A DNA stretch of 36,238 nucleotides, from assembly GCF_000003815.2 (NCBI RefSeq), contig NW_023365716.1:814749-850986 (forward strand). Direction: 5' to 3'. Position numbers and translations under genes: made by a program. Positions 28,837 to 36,238 of this stretch are shown one piece after another. A model generated the notes under the pieces. That model worked only from the letters and a program-made list of their open reading frames with translations, did not search any database and had not been told where the DNA came from. The stretch is from Branchiostoma floridae (lineage: Eukaryota; Chordata; Leptocardii; Amphioxiformes; Branchiostomatidae). Every line of letters starts with the position of its first letter. The stretch's first letter is position 1.

Positions 28837-30483
28837 CTATAGTCCACACATGTAGTGTCTCTCACCGGTGTGTTTTGATGCAATATGCCTAAGCAAATGG
28901 CCTCTCTGTCCAGCAGAATAGTCGCACTGGTCACACTTGTGGGGCTTTTCACCTGTGTGTGTTCTCATGTGTTGGGATAAGCAGGACTTGTAAGATGTCC
29001 TGAACCCACACTCCCCACACATGTAGGGTTTCTCACCGGTGTGTGTTCTCAAATGTTGGAGTAAATGCCATTCCCGGTGTGCAGAATAGTCGCAATGGTC
29101 ACACTTGTAGGGTTTTTGTCTTGTATGGGTTCCCCTGTGTTGGGATACGTTACACTTGTCGGGTTTCTCACCAGTGTGTTTTGCTTGATGGCGATTCAAA
29201 GTGGATTTTCGTGCAGCAGAATAGTCACACTGGTCACACTTGTAGGGTTTCTCTCCTGTGTGGGTTTTCATATGTGAGGATAAGCCGGACTTATAAGCAG
29301 TCCTGTGCCCACACTCCCCACACATGTAGGCTTTCTCACCGTGGTGATTTGTCAAATGTTGGACCAAATACGATGCCCGTGATGTAGAATAGTTACACTG
29401 GTCACACTTGTGAAAGCGTGGTTTTTCTCTAGATCTTCTATTTCTTCTAATGTGTTGGGTTCCAGTATTGCCTTTGGTCTCCTGTACCTGTGAGTTTGAC
29501 GTGTTGTCAGGTCGGGGAAAGTTCACATCACACATTTCCTGCTGCAGGCCCATGTCTGTTGTCTGGGTCTCCCTGCTGGCACTCTCCTTCCCAGGATTGC
29601 CTGCCGTTTCGTCGTTTGGAACGTCCCTTTCCTCGTCCTGCTGCCGTCCCGTGTCTATTGTCTGCTCCCAACTGTTGTAAGTCTCGTTCCAAGGATGTCC
29701 AGTTGGTTGGTAGTTGTAGGTTTGCTGGTCCTTACTGTACGTTTCCTGGCACAGCACGTTCTCTTGTCCATCCTGTTGCCATCCAGTGTCTCCTGTCGGC
29801 TCCTCTTTGATGTGCGTCTCGTTCGCAGTTTTTCCCGCATGAAGCTCTTTAACGGGAGGCACACATGTGAACTCCACCATATTAGCAGAATAGTCGCATT
29901 GGTCACACTTGAAAGGTTTTTCTCCTGTATGAGTTCTCATATGTACAGTTAAGTTAGTCATACATGAGTCATACATTTTGGTTGAACTGTAACCGCACTC
30001 GTCACACATGTAGGGTTTCTCACCAGTGTGTTTTGTTGCTATATGGTAGGCCAAATTGGCTTGATGTGCAGCTGCATAGTCACACTGGTTACCTGTTGTC
30101 TGGGTCTCCCTGCTGTCACTCTCCTTCCCAGGATTTCCATAAAGTTCCATCTCCTTCCCAGGATGTTCTCCAATACTAACAAAGCTAGACTCTTCCATTT
30201 CCGCTTTTACACCGAACGTGTCGTCGTTTGGAACGTCCCTTTTCTCGTCCTGCTGCCGTCCCGTGTCTGTTGTCTGCTCCCAACTATAATTCTCGTTCCA
30301 AGGATGTCCGGTTGGCTGGTAGTCGTATGTTTCCTGGTCCTCGCTGTACGTTTCCTGGCACAGCACGTTCTTTTGTCCATCTTGTTGCCATCCAGTGTCT
30401 CCTGTCGGCTCCTCTTTGATGTGCATCTCGTTCTCGTCCGCATGAAGCTCTTGAACAGGAGGCACAAATGCGAACTCCTCCAT
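28837..30483 (-). CDS. ZNF6: mosaic zinc-finger protein with two long N-terminal modules
   Basis: 548 residues, one exon. Residues 1-130 form a long acidic N-terminus: MEEFAFVPPVQELHA, MHIKEEPTG (SUMO-consensus-like IKEE), DTGWQQDGQKNVLCQETYSED, DTGRQQDEKRDV, FGVKAEMEESS, then HPGKEM and SRETQTT. Residue 201 onward repeats this module (MVEFTCVPPVKELHA, IKEEPTG, DMGLQQEMCDVNFPRP). Between the copies lie damaged fingers: one without its first Cys (GNQCDYAAAH), one with a five-residue insertion (TKMYDSCMTNL), and one cut after [11 protein letters not shown]-terminal fingers from about 357 are mostly intact except DKCNVSQHRGTH. Start ATG 30481-30483 follows acceptor ATTTTAG (exon from 30485). Most diverged member of the cluster. 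Confidence 0.9.
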   Translation of the reverse strand: MEEFAFVPPVQELHADENEMHIKEEPTGDTGWQQDGQKNVLCQETYSEDQETYDYQPTGHPWNENYSWEQTTDTGRQQDEKRDVPNDDTFGVKAEMEESSFVSIGEHPGKEMELYGNPGKESDSRETQTTGNQCDYAAAHQANLAYHIATKHTGEKPYMCDECGYSSTKMYDSCMTNLTVHMRTHTGEKPFKCDQCDYSANMVEFTCVPPVKELHAGKTANETHIKEEPTGDTGWQQDGQENVLCQETYSKDQQTYNYQPTGHPWNETYNSWEQTIDTGRQQDEERDVPNDETAGNPGKESASRETQTTDMGLQQEMCDVNFPRPDNTSNSQVQETKGNTGTQHIRRNRRSREKPRFHKCDQCNYSTSRASYLVQHLTNHHGEKAYMCGECGHRTAYKSGLSSHMKTHTGEKPYKCDQCDYSAARKSTLNRHQAKHTGEKPDKCNVSQHRGTHTRQKPYKCDHCDYSAHREWHLLQHLRTHTGEKPYMCGECGFRTSYKSCLSQHMRTHTGEKPHKCDQCDYSAGQRGHLLRHIASKHTGERHYMCGL

Positions 30484-30918
30484 GTCTAAAATGATTATAA
30501 GAGAACAATGATGAGAAAAAACAGAAAAGGTGCAAATTTTACAGAATTTCTTCTGTAAAAGTAGTTTACCCGTTTTAGCGCCTCATTTTTTTCAGTATTA
30601 CACAAGACTTGGATATGTGTCAATTAGGGTATACATATAGAACAACATAGTATTTCTTTATTCAACTTAGGCACGAATTAACTCATAGTAAAAACAGAAT
30701 GCATACAACACAACAATACAGACACATAGCAATCTATGACGTCTATATACATGATTCCAGAGGTTTTTGACGTTATCTTTGTGGTAGAATGAACATGACT
30801 TACAGTAAGCACAGACTGTACAGTGGTGCTAGAATAGTGGACACGCAAACATATAATATAGCACTGTTTACGCCATCTGGCATCAGTCAGGTGGAAAACA
30901 CATTTCACTGGCACTGCA

Positions 30919-31749
30919 TAGGGCTGTGTACCTAAATACCCGTACCTGTACCGTACCTAAAAATTGTTTAGGTACAGATCCGGACCTAAACATCTGTGTA
31001 CCTGTACCTGTACCTGTACCTAAACAAACTAAATCACTAGTAAACACTACTGCAAATCCCGAATCAACAATGACAATGGTGATAATCTTGCAGTTGAGAC
31101 TTAAGAAATTGTTTTGAGATTCAAGTTTCCCCATACAAAGATGACAATTTATCACTAGAAAAGACAGTTAGCTACATGTTTAACCTACATATACTTGGTT
31201 AAACTTGGTACCTAAACCTGCAGGGATCGAAATACATTTTTTTGCTACATGCAAAATTGCAAGTTGGCAAAAATTTTACGTGCAATTTGAAAAATTTACA
31301 TGCAAAATACTGCAATGTTCTAGCCAGCATCTATCATTCCGTCCTTTGGCAGAATTTTGTTGATCAAGACAGATAAGAATTTTGCCCATTCTGTCACTTT
31401 TGGTTGACAGAAATTGGCGCATGAAAGTATAGATAGAACTAAAAATTTGGGAAAGATATCCACATAATCAACATGTAAGTTTGCAGCAAAGCCAAATTTG
31501 ATTATTTATATTATAACACCTACTGACGACCGGTGACGATCCCCGTCAGACAAACAAAGGCACCGTGGCCTCAGTATTTTTACTATAGGCTAGGTATTTT
31601 CAACATGCAATATTGCAAGTTCAGAATATTTTTACATGCAAATCTCAAAAATTATGTGCAAATTGCAAGTTAAGTATGTTATTTCGACCCCTGACCCGTG
31701 TACCTGTACCTGTACCTGTACCTGAAATTTGTTTAGGTACACAGCTCTA
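30919..31749. mobile_element. Non-autonomous hAT element with GTACCT foldback arms
   Basis: Inverted termini TAGGGCTGTGTACCTAAA (left) and TAGAGCTGTGTACCTAAA (right, complement) differ at one base. The unit is flanked by a perfect 8-bp direct repeat GCACTGCA (30911-30918 and 31750-31757), the TSD length of hAT transposons. Both arms carry CTGTACCTGTACC-type repeats. There is no transposase. A second inverted-repeat element is nested inside. Confidence 0.88.
31221..31693. mobile_element. Second hAT-like element nested in the first
   Basis: Starts CAGGGATCGAAATA and ends with the complement CAGGGGTCGAAATAAC, with inner arms sharing ACATGCAAAATTGCAAGTT-type sequence in inverted order. CAGGGG-type termini are typical of hAT ends. 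No clear 8-bp duplication was found in the GTACCT-rich target. Confidence 0.65.
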
Positions 31750-32195
31750 GCACTGCAGCTTCTTGGCATTTGTGTAACAGTGGGGTTGAACTTCAAGCAC
31801 AGCCAAACGGCTCTGATTTCTTTTGGAATAGCGGCTTACGTTGCTGGATTGGTGGTCTGGTTTCGGAGAGGGGTAAAAATCTTGGTAGCCATTATATTGT
31901 TTCCGCCTTTCTTACATTTGTATATGTGATACCTTACAGAGTTTTCTTTTTCACGGTAAGTGAGCTCAAGGAAACGTCTAGTTTTAAGATGCGCGAATAT
32001 AACCGTCTTCATTTCATCTATCATTTATGTTATCTGATACAACAATTTTTCTGATTTGCACCTCAAATTTTGACATATCTCGATCATTCGTTTCAATGTC
32101 CCCCTCCCCATCGACTACCAATCACAAACACGCCTCTAATTATAATTCGCCACCGAACAAGCTCCAACCAGGCGGCTTTAACGACAATCACATGT

Positions 32196-32360
32196 CTTAC
32201 CTGAAGGTCAATGGTAGTAATCGGTCTCCAAGACTCCTACAAATCGGTAAAAATCGCGTCAGTTTGGAGGATTTGAAAAACTCTAGACGAGACGAAAAAC
32301 AAAATGGCGGACGCTCCGGACGTCAGCTCACTACCGGGGTAAAGGTGAGAGGTCACAAAC
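32196..32360 (-). promoter_or_regulatory. ZNF6 promoter and non-coding exon 1 module (P6)
   Basis: Minus strand: DR1-like repeat (32343-32355, AGGTGA-G-AGGTCA on plus), CRE-like TGACGTCC separated from YY1-like CCATTTTG (AAAATGGCGG at 32301-32310) by an extra GGAGCGTCC not present in P1-P5, then leader and donor TTCAG|GTAAGA (exon end 32201). Confidence 0.7.
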
Positions 32361-32841
32361 CTGATACTGAATAGGTCAAACCACAGATCGCCGCATAGCG
32401 CTTTACTCTCCTGGTTTTAAACCTAGCAAAAATAACGCTATAAATGAAATAGAAGTGGTTATAATTCAAATATTTTATGAAAGAGGACTCCAGGAAGACT
32501 AGTGGATGTATTTCAACAATAATGGAGATCTCCTAATAAAGAAAACAAAAGTTCTACCTCGATTTCTACGTCTCAGATTCTGTTAGGTTTTGACTGTTAG
32601 GCCAAGCCAGGTGGAATCCGATATACCCAGGATTTCTTCCTCATTTCATGTTTAGATCTTGAATACTGCTATCACAAGGATGCTATTGAACTGAGAGTAT
32701 AATAACACCTTGTTTTTGTATCTAGTTTACACTTCTTTAGTCTTTTTTCTTTCAAAATTAAGGCATGGTAGGAAAGGGAGTCAAAATTATCAGACGATAT
32801 AAACCAACACTAATGCAATTACCGTCTTTGCTTACACGTAC
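32361..32841. other. Spacer between P6 and the ZNF7 3' end
   Basis: AT-rich spacer of the duplicated unit (conserved GCCAAGCCAGGTGGAATCC). No gene. Confidence 0.5.
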
Positions 32842-32847
32842 TTTATT
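32842..32847 (-). terminator. Candidate poly(A) signal of ZNF7 unit
   Basis: Minus-strand AATAAA in a block (TACACGTACTTTATTATG on plus) aligning loosely with the other units. It is about 1.9 kb from the ZNF7 stop because a SINE and other DNA intervene. Confidence 0.35.
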
Positions 32848-32913
32848 ATGTGGGCGAAGCCCAACATTTAGTTTTTCCTCAGATATTTGCATATTCCAAC
32901 CCGAAATCAGAAA

Positions 32914-33190
32914 AAATGGAAGCTGTAAACATGTACTCCACGTTTCAAGCTTTTTGATTGGCTTAAAGTCGCACTTTCTCGGTTTTACGTCAGAGATGAA
33001 CCTATCAACGCACAGAACACAATCGGCATCGACATTGATAATAGCCAATCAGAACTCAGAACAAATGGAAGCTGTAACCATATACTCCGCGTTTCCAGCT
33101 TTTTGATTGGAACAAAGGTGAGGACTGTCTCGGGTGTACGCAGAGGTGAACCAATCAACGCACAGGACACAAAATGGCATTCGGCATGCA
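32914..33190. promoter_or_regulatory. 149-bp tandem repeat with four CCAAT boxes
   Basis: Two diverged copies at a 149-bp period (AGCTTTTTGATTGG at about 32948 and 33097; AACGCACAG-ACACAA in both). Each copy contains inverted CCAAT (GATTGG), and there are forward CCAAT motifs at about 33043 and 33147. Open frames on both strands simply follow the duplication. A regulatory role is a guess from motif density. Confidence 0.4.
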
Positions 33191-33254
33191 GTTTGATAAT
33201 ACTATAGCAGCTGAGACGACCAAACAGGCGCTCAAGGAAGAAGTTGCCCGCCAT

Positions 33255-34080
33255 GGAATGAACGAGATTGATAAATTTTCACACAAAAACATTATCTTCA
33301 GAAAATTGGACCTTGCAATCTTGCAAATTCAACGGTGAACGGACGTGTTCAAGCTACGCAATACATTTGTATACCTGTTAAAACGTGCAAATGTAATATC
33401 TTGTAGCACTGGCTTAGTGGTATTATTCAGGCGTGGGAAACCAACGGTCCGGGATCAAATCCGTGAATATAATATTTGTAATTTTTTTTTTGCTGCATTT
33501 TCGAGAAAATGTTGCCTTTCTTGTTGCTTCTTTTCTTGCGATTTTTGCTTTCTTTTCCCTTCGCCCACATCCTGCATTTTTTTTTCAAAAATGTTGCCTT
33601 TCTAGTTTTGAAATACATTTACCAAAATTATGCTCAGATTTTAAACACGTCAGTATCATCTACTAGTAAATTGCTATAAGCTTAAAGAATGCGAATACTT
33701 GAGTACAAAACATAAGTACATGTATAATATACATATAAATATCGGTTTGTATATTTGGGAATAATAGATCAAATAGAGTAGAAAATTACAAGTAAATATA
33801 CAGATGTTACAAATTTTACAGTTTTCAAATCGATACCGACAGTGAAGAAAAAAACAAAGACCACATCAAAAAATATCTCAATTCAAAAACCTACATCCAT
33901 ATATGTTTACAGTGCGATTAAACAAAGGGCTTTCTTACATGTAACAAACAAAAAAGTGATCAATTTTAACATGAAAGAAAAGTATTTATGCTTACTGTTG
34001 TATACACAGTTTTCTTATCAATTAGCAAATAAATATATTAGTACAAAGTAAATATACCGAAGCTGTTTACATATTGCTAT
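33255..34080. other. Unassigned AT-rich DNA
   Basis: No gene. Inverted TTTTTTTT / AAAATGTTGCCTTTCTTG repeats occur near 33481-33610 (AAAATGTTGCCTTTCT appears twice, about 80 bp apart). The 33650-33800 part aligns loosely with unit spacers. Confidence 0.45.
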
Positions 34081-34136
34081 ATCACCAACATTTGTAGTGT
34101 ATGACCAAGTTAGATATGCATGAATGTATGTATGTA

Positions 34137-34605
34137 CGTGCAAAGGCCAGGACTGGCCCCTCGCGTAGGGTAATATCGCCCCTTACGATATACCCTTCTT
34201 TGATATACCCTTCTTTGGCAGAGTACAAGACGGTGATGCGCCACGTCTCCCGCCCGGGTGAATGTTCCAACACGTCACTCACCATATGGCTGATACGACA
34301 CAGAGGTTCGCCAGGCCTCCATCCGGGTGATTTGTAGTGAATCACCAACTCCAGTCAGACAGAATGATTTGATCCATCACACCGCACAATCGCATGTGTG
34401 GGGGTTCTTTAACGTGACATTTAACGTCCTATCCGAAGGACGGCCCTAGTCGAAGGTAGGTACTCATTTTCACCTGAGTAAAGTGAGGAAAGCCGTGTAA
34501 AGTGCCTTTCCCAGGGGCACAAGATCGATGACAAGCACCCGGATTCGAATCCGAGACCTCTCGGTCATGAGGCAAACACGCTTCCGCTGTGCCACGCGGT
34601 CCCAC
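34137..34605 (-). mobile_element. tRNA-derived SINE
   Basis: On the minus strand a head with Pol III box A (TGGCACAGCGG, 34584-34594) and box B (GGATTCGAATCC, 34541-34552) surrounds an anticodon-like CTCATGA loop, so a tRNA-Met-like origin is possible. The body (CACAAGATCGAT, AGGCACTTTACACGGCTTTC) matches 11484-11560. Its 3' part holds two diverged copies of a CACCCGGRYGG-type repeat and a doubled GATATACCCTTCTTT (34178-34210). No acceptor stem, so not a tRNA gene. Confidence 0.75.
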
Positions 34606-34642
34606 TTTCGTAGATCTGCATCTAAGAGGACAAGCCTGGATG

Positions 34643-34845
34643 CTACACATTTGTCACACTTAAGTTACACTTTAGCCTCCCTTTTCGTATATGTTGCCAA
34701 ATGTTTAGAGAGCTGAGATTCGTGGGTGTAGAGTAGCTAGAAATACCAAAGCTACAACTGTAAGGTGCATGGGTTCTCATATGTTGGGTTAAATCATTTT
34801 TTCTAAACGTCCTGTACCCACACTCCCCGCACATGTAGGGTTCTC
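34643..34845 (-). pseudogene. Out-of-frame sixteenth finger of ZNF7
   Basis: Reads [18 protein letters not shown] then HMRTH in the frame next to the ZNF7 stop. A one-base loss in GTAGGGTTCTCATC (normally GGGTTTCTCACC, near 34850) knocked it out, so ZNF7 ends in unrelated residues PTCAGSVGTGRLEKMI. Confidence 0.8.
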
Positions 34846-36238
34846 ATCGGTGTGCTTTTTTATATGCTTTACCAAATTCGATTTCTTTGTAGCAGAATAG
34901 CCACACTGGTCACATCTGTAGGGTTTCTCACCTGTGTGTTTTAAACGGTGTCGGTCTAAAGTGCATTTCTGTGTCGCAGAATATTCACACTGGTCACACT
35001 TGTAGGGTTTTTCTCCTGAATGGGTTCTCATATGTACGACTAATTTGGATTTTCGAATAGCCCTGTACCCGCACTCCCCACAAATGTAGGGTTTCTCACC
35101 AGTGTGTTTTGCTACATGTTCGTCTAAGTTGGATTTCTGTGCAGCAGAATAGCCACACTGCTCACACTTGTAGGGCCTTTCTCCTGTGTGGGTTCTCATA
35201 TGTACTATTAATTTGGATTTTCGAGCCGCCCTATACCCACACTCCCCACACATGTAGGGTTTCTCACCGGTGTGTTTTGCTTGATGTTGGTCTAAGTTGG
35301 ATTTCTGTGCAGCAGAATAGTCACACTGGTCACACTTGTAGGGCCTTTCTCCTGTGTGGGTTTTCATATGTAGGAATAAATGGGCCTTTCGAGCCGCCCT
35401 GTACCCACACTCCCCACACAAGTAGGGTTTCTCACCGGTGTGCTTTCTTCTATGGCTGTCCAAGTTGGATTTATGTGCAGCAGAATAGTCACACTGGTCA
35501 CACTTGTAGGGTTTTTCCCCTGTGTGCGATCTCAAATGTCGAGACAAGTCAGATTTTAGAACTGTCCTGTACCCACAATCCCCACACATGTAGGGTTTCT
35601 CACCGGTGTGCTTTCTTAGGTGTTTGTCCAAGTTGGATTTATATGCAGCAGAATAGTCGCACTGGTCACACTTGTAGGGTTTTTCTCCTGTATGGATTTT
35701 CATATGTAGGGATAATTTGCACCTTTGAGCTGTCCTGTACCCACACTCCCCACATGTGAAGGGCTTATCACCAGTGTGCTGTGTAATATGGCTGTCCAAG
35801 TTATGTTTACGTGCAGCAGAATAGTCACACTGGTCACACTTGTAGGGTTTTTCTCCTGTATGCGTTCTCAAATGTCGAGACAAGTCAGATTTTAGAATTG
35901 TCATGTACCCACACTCCCCACACATGTAGGGCTTCTCCCCAGTGTGTTTTCTTATATGATTGACCAAGTTGGATTTCAATGCAGCACAATAGTCACAAAG
36001 GTCACACTTGTAGGGTTTCTCTCCTGTATGGGTTCTCATATGTCGGAACAAGTGAGCCTTGCAATCGGCCCTGTACCCGCATTCCTCACAAATGTAGGGT
36101 TTCTCACCGGTGTTTTTAACCACACGCCTTCCCATTTTGCCCCTGCTCTCCTGTGCCTGTGAGGTTGATGTGTTGTCAGGTTGGGGAAAGTTCACATCAC
36201 ACGTTTTCCTGCTGCAAGCCCATGTCTGTTGTCTGGGT
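34789..36238 (-). CDS. ZNF7: 15-finger C2H2 zinc-finger protein, 5' part outside window, frameshifted
   Basis: The array encodes 15 intact A/B-alternating fingers after [18 protein letters not shown], with the frame open from about 36195 to 34789. Upstream, the family core [11 protein letters not shown] is broken. The plus strand has ACGTTTTCCTG where its paralogues have ACGTTTCCTG (extra T at 36204-36207), giving LQQENV then a stop. No good ATG lies between this and finger 1, so as drawn the protein could not start normally. A second one-base frameshift truncates the C-terminus. Start codon, promoter and upstream exon are beyond the right edge. Either a young pseudogene or two sequencing errors. 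Confidence 0.8.
   Translation of the reverse strand, partial: PRQQTWACSRKTCDVNFPQPDNTSTSQAQESRGKMGRRVVKNTGEKPYICEECGYRADCKAHLFRHMRTHTGEKPYKCDLCDYCAALKSNLVNHIRKHTGEKPYMCGECGYMTILKSDLSRHLRTHTGEKPYKCDQCDYSAARKHNLDSHITQHTGDKPFTCGECGYRTAQRCKLSLHMKIHTGEKPYKCDQCDYSAAYKSNLDKHLRKHTGEKPYMCGDCGYRTVLKSDLSRHLRSHTGEKPYKCDQCDYSAAHKSNLDSHRRKHTGEKPYLCGECGYRAARKAHLFLHMKTHTGERPYKCDQCDYSAAQKSNLDQHQAKHTGEKPYMCGECGYRAARKSKLIVHMRTHTGERPYKCEQCGYSAAQKSNLDEHVAKHTGEKPYICGECGYRAIRKSKLVVHMRTHSGEKPYKCDQCEYSATQKCTLDRHRLKHTGEKPYRCDQCGYSATKKSNLVKHIKKHTDENPTCAGSVGTGRLEKMI

Larger units (their letters stand above)
30486..32200 (-). other. ZNF6 5' UTR intron
   Basis: Runs from donor GTAAGAC (plus-strand CTTAC at 32196-32200) to the acceptor at 30486-30487. 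It hosts the 831-bp hAT element. Other sequence shows no gene. Confidence 0.6.

Noticed and set aside
32758-33254. Pair of similar minus-strand peptides (PIKKLETWSTCLQLPF / PIKKLETRSIWLQLPF)
   Set aside because: The similarity is explained by the 149-bp DNA duplication. Upstream sequence gives no start or splice support, and the differences do not look codon-constrained.
34530-34605. tRNA-Met gene
   Set aside because: Box A and B and a CAT-like anticodon are present, but the 3' half cannot pair with the 5' acceptor and the sequence runs into a SINE body found elsewhere in the window.
35109-35759. 216-codon open frame on the plus strand (also 13121-13456, 14132-14383, 14807-15052, 24982-25326, 29043-29387)
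   Set aside because: Antisense shadow of the finger repeats. The 84-bp period keeps a second frame open and yields HTGHTCRVF-type repeats with no independent start or splice context.
1-36238. CRISPR array, bacterial operon or phage system
   Set aside because: Tandem repeats here are zinc-finger exons, microsatellites and transposon termini. Introns and poly(A) signals show a eukaryotic nuclear genome.

Overview
The window looks like nuclear DNA of a lancelet (amphioxus, Branchiostoma). The evidence is an AT-leaning, TE-rich eukaryotic background, intron-containing genes with U2-type splice sites, and long C2H2 zinc-finger exons built from alternating [11 protein letters not shown] / [11 protein letters not shown] fingers. 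Their N-terminus ([37 protein letters not shown]) is one I associate with lancelet zinc-finger families. The species call is recall plus inference, since no search could be run. One 438-base assembly gap is present (16476-16913).

Layout. Seven zinc-finger genes lie head to tail on the minus strand, here named ZNF1-ZNF7 in order of increasing coordinate. ZNF1 is at 3468-5582 (18 fingers, two degenerate), ZNF2 at 11865-15341 (38 fingers), ZNF3 at 19066-20304 (11 fingers plus a half finger), and ZNF4 at 22007-23267 (frameshifted, probably a pseudogene). ZNF5 is at 24929-26104 (11 fingers), ZNF6 at 28837-30483 (about 10 fingers, several broken), and ZNF7 runs from 34789 past the window edge (15 fingers, two frameshifts). 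In ZNF1-ZNF6 the protein is encoded by one exon preceded by a 3' splice site. 0.5 to 2.6 kb upstream lies a copy of the same promoter / non-coding first-exon module. On the minus strand this reads DR1-like nuclear-receptor repeat, CRE-like TGACGTCC, YY1-like CCATTTTG, conserved leader, then splice donor GTAAGA. The cluster therefore grew by tandem duplication of complete transcription units: promoter, leader exon, intron, zinc-finger exon and a 3' UTR with paired AATAAA signals.

The long introns and flanks are full of mobile elements. They include a 13-bp-TSD 5'-truncated LINE in the ZNF2 intron and a Tx1/L1-like LINE relic in the ZNF5 intron. The ZNF6 intron has a hAT foldback with an 8-bp TSD and a second nested element. 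The ZNF1 intron has two MITE-like inverted repeats plus a foldback element with 7+7 subterminal repeats. A 9-bp-TSD MITE has landed inside a dead finger downstream of ZNF1. Further MITEs, SINE copies and a LINE tail sit between genes.

How it works together. No KRAB, SCAN, BTB or ZAD domain is visible. Each protein pairs a short acidic N-terminal module of unknown function with a DNA-binding finger array. Finger arrays expand in two-finger steps, mutate mainly at the DNA-contact positions, and decay through frameshifts and half-finger fusions. The window reads as a fast-evolving, birth-and-death zinc-finger locus. A role in silencing the surrounding transposons is plausible by analogy with vertebrate KRAB-ZNF clusters but is not shown here.
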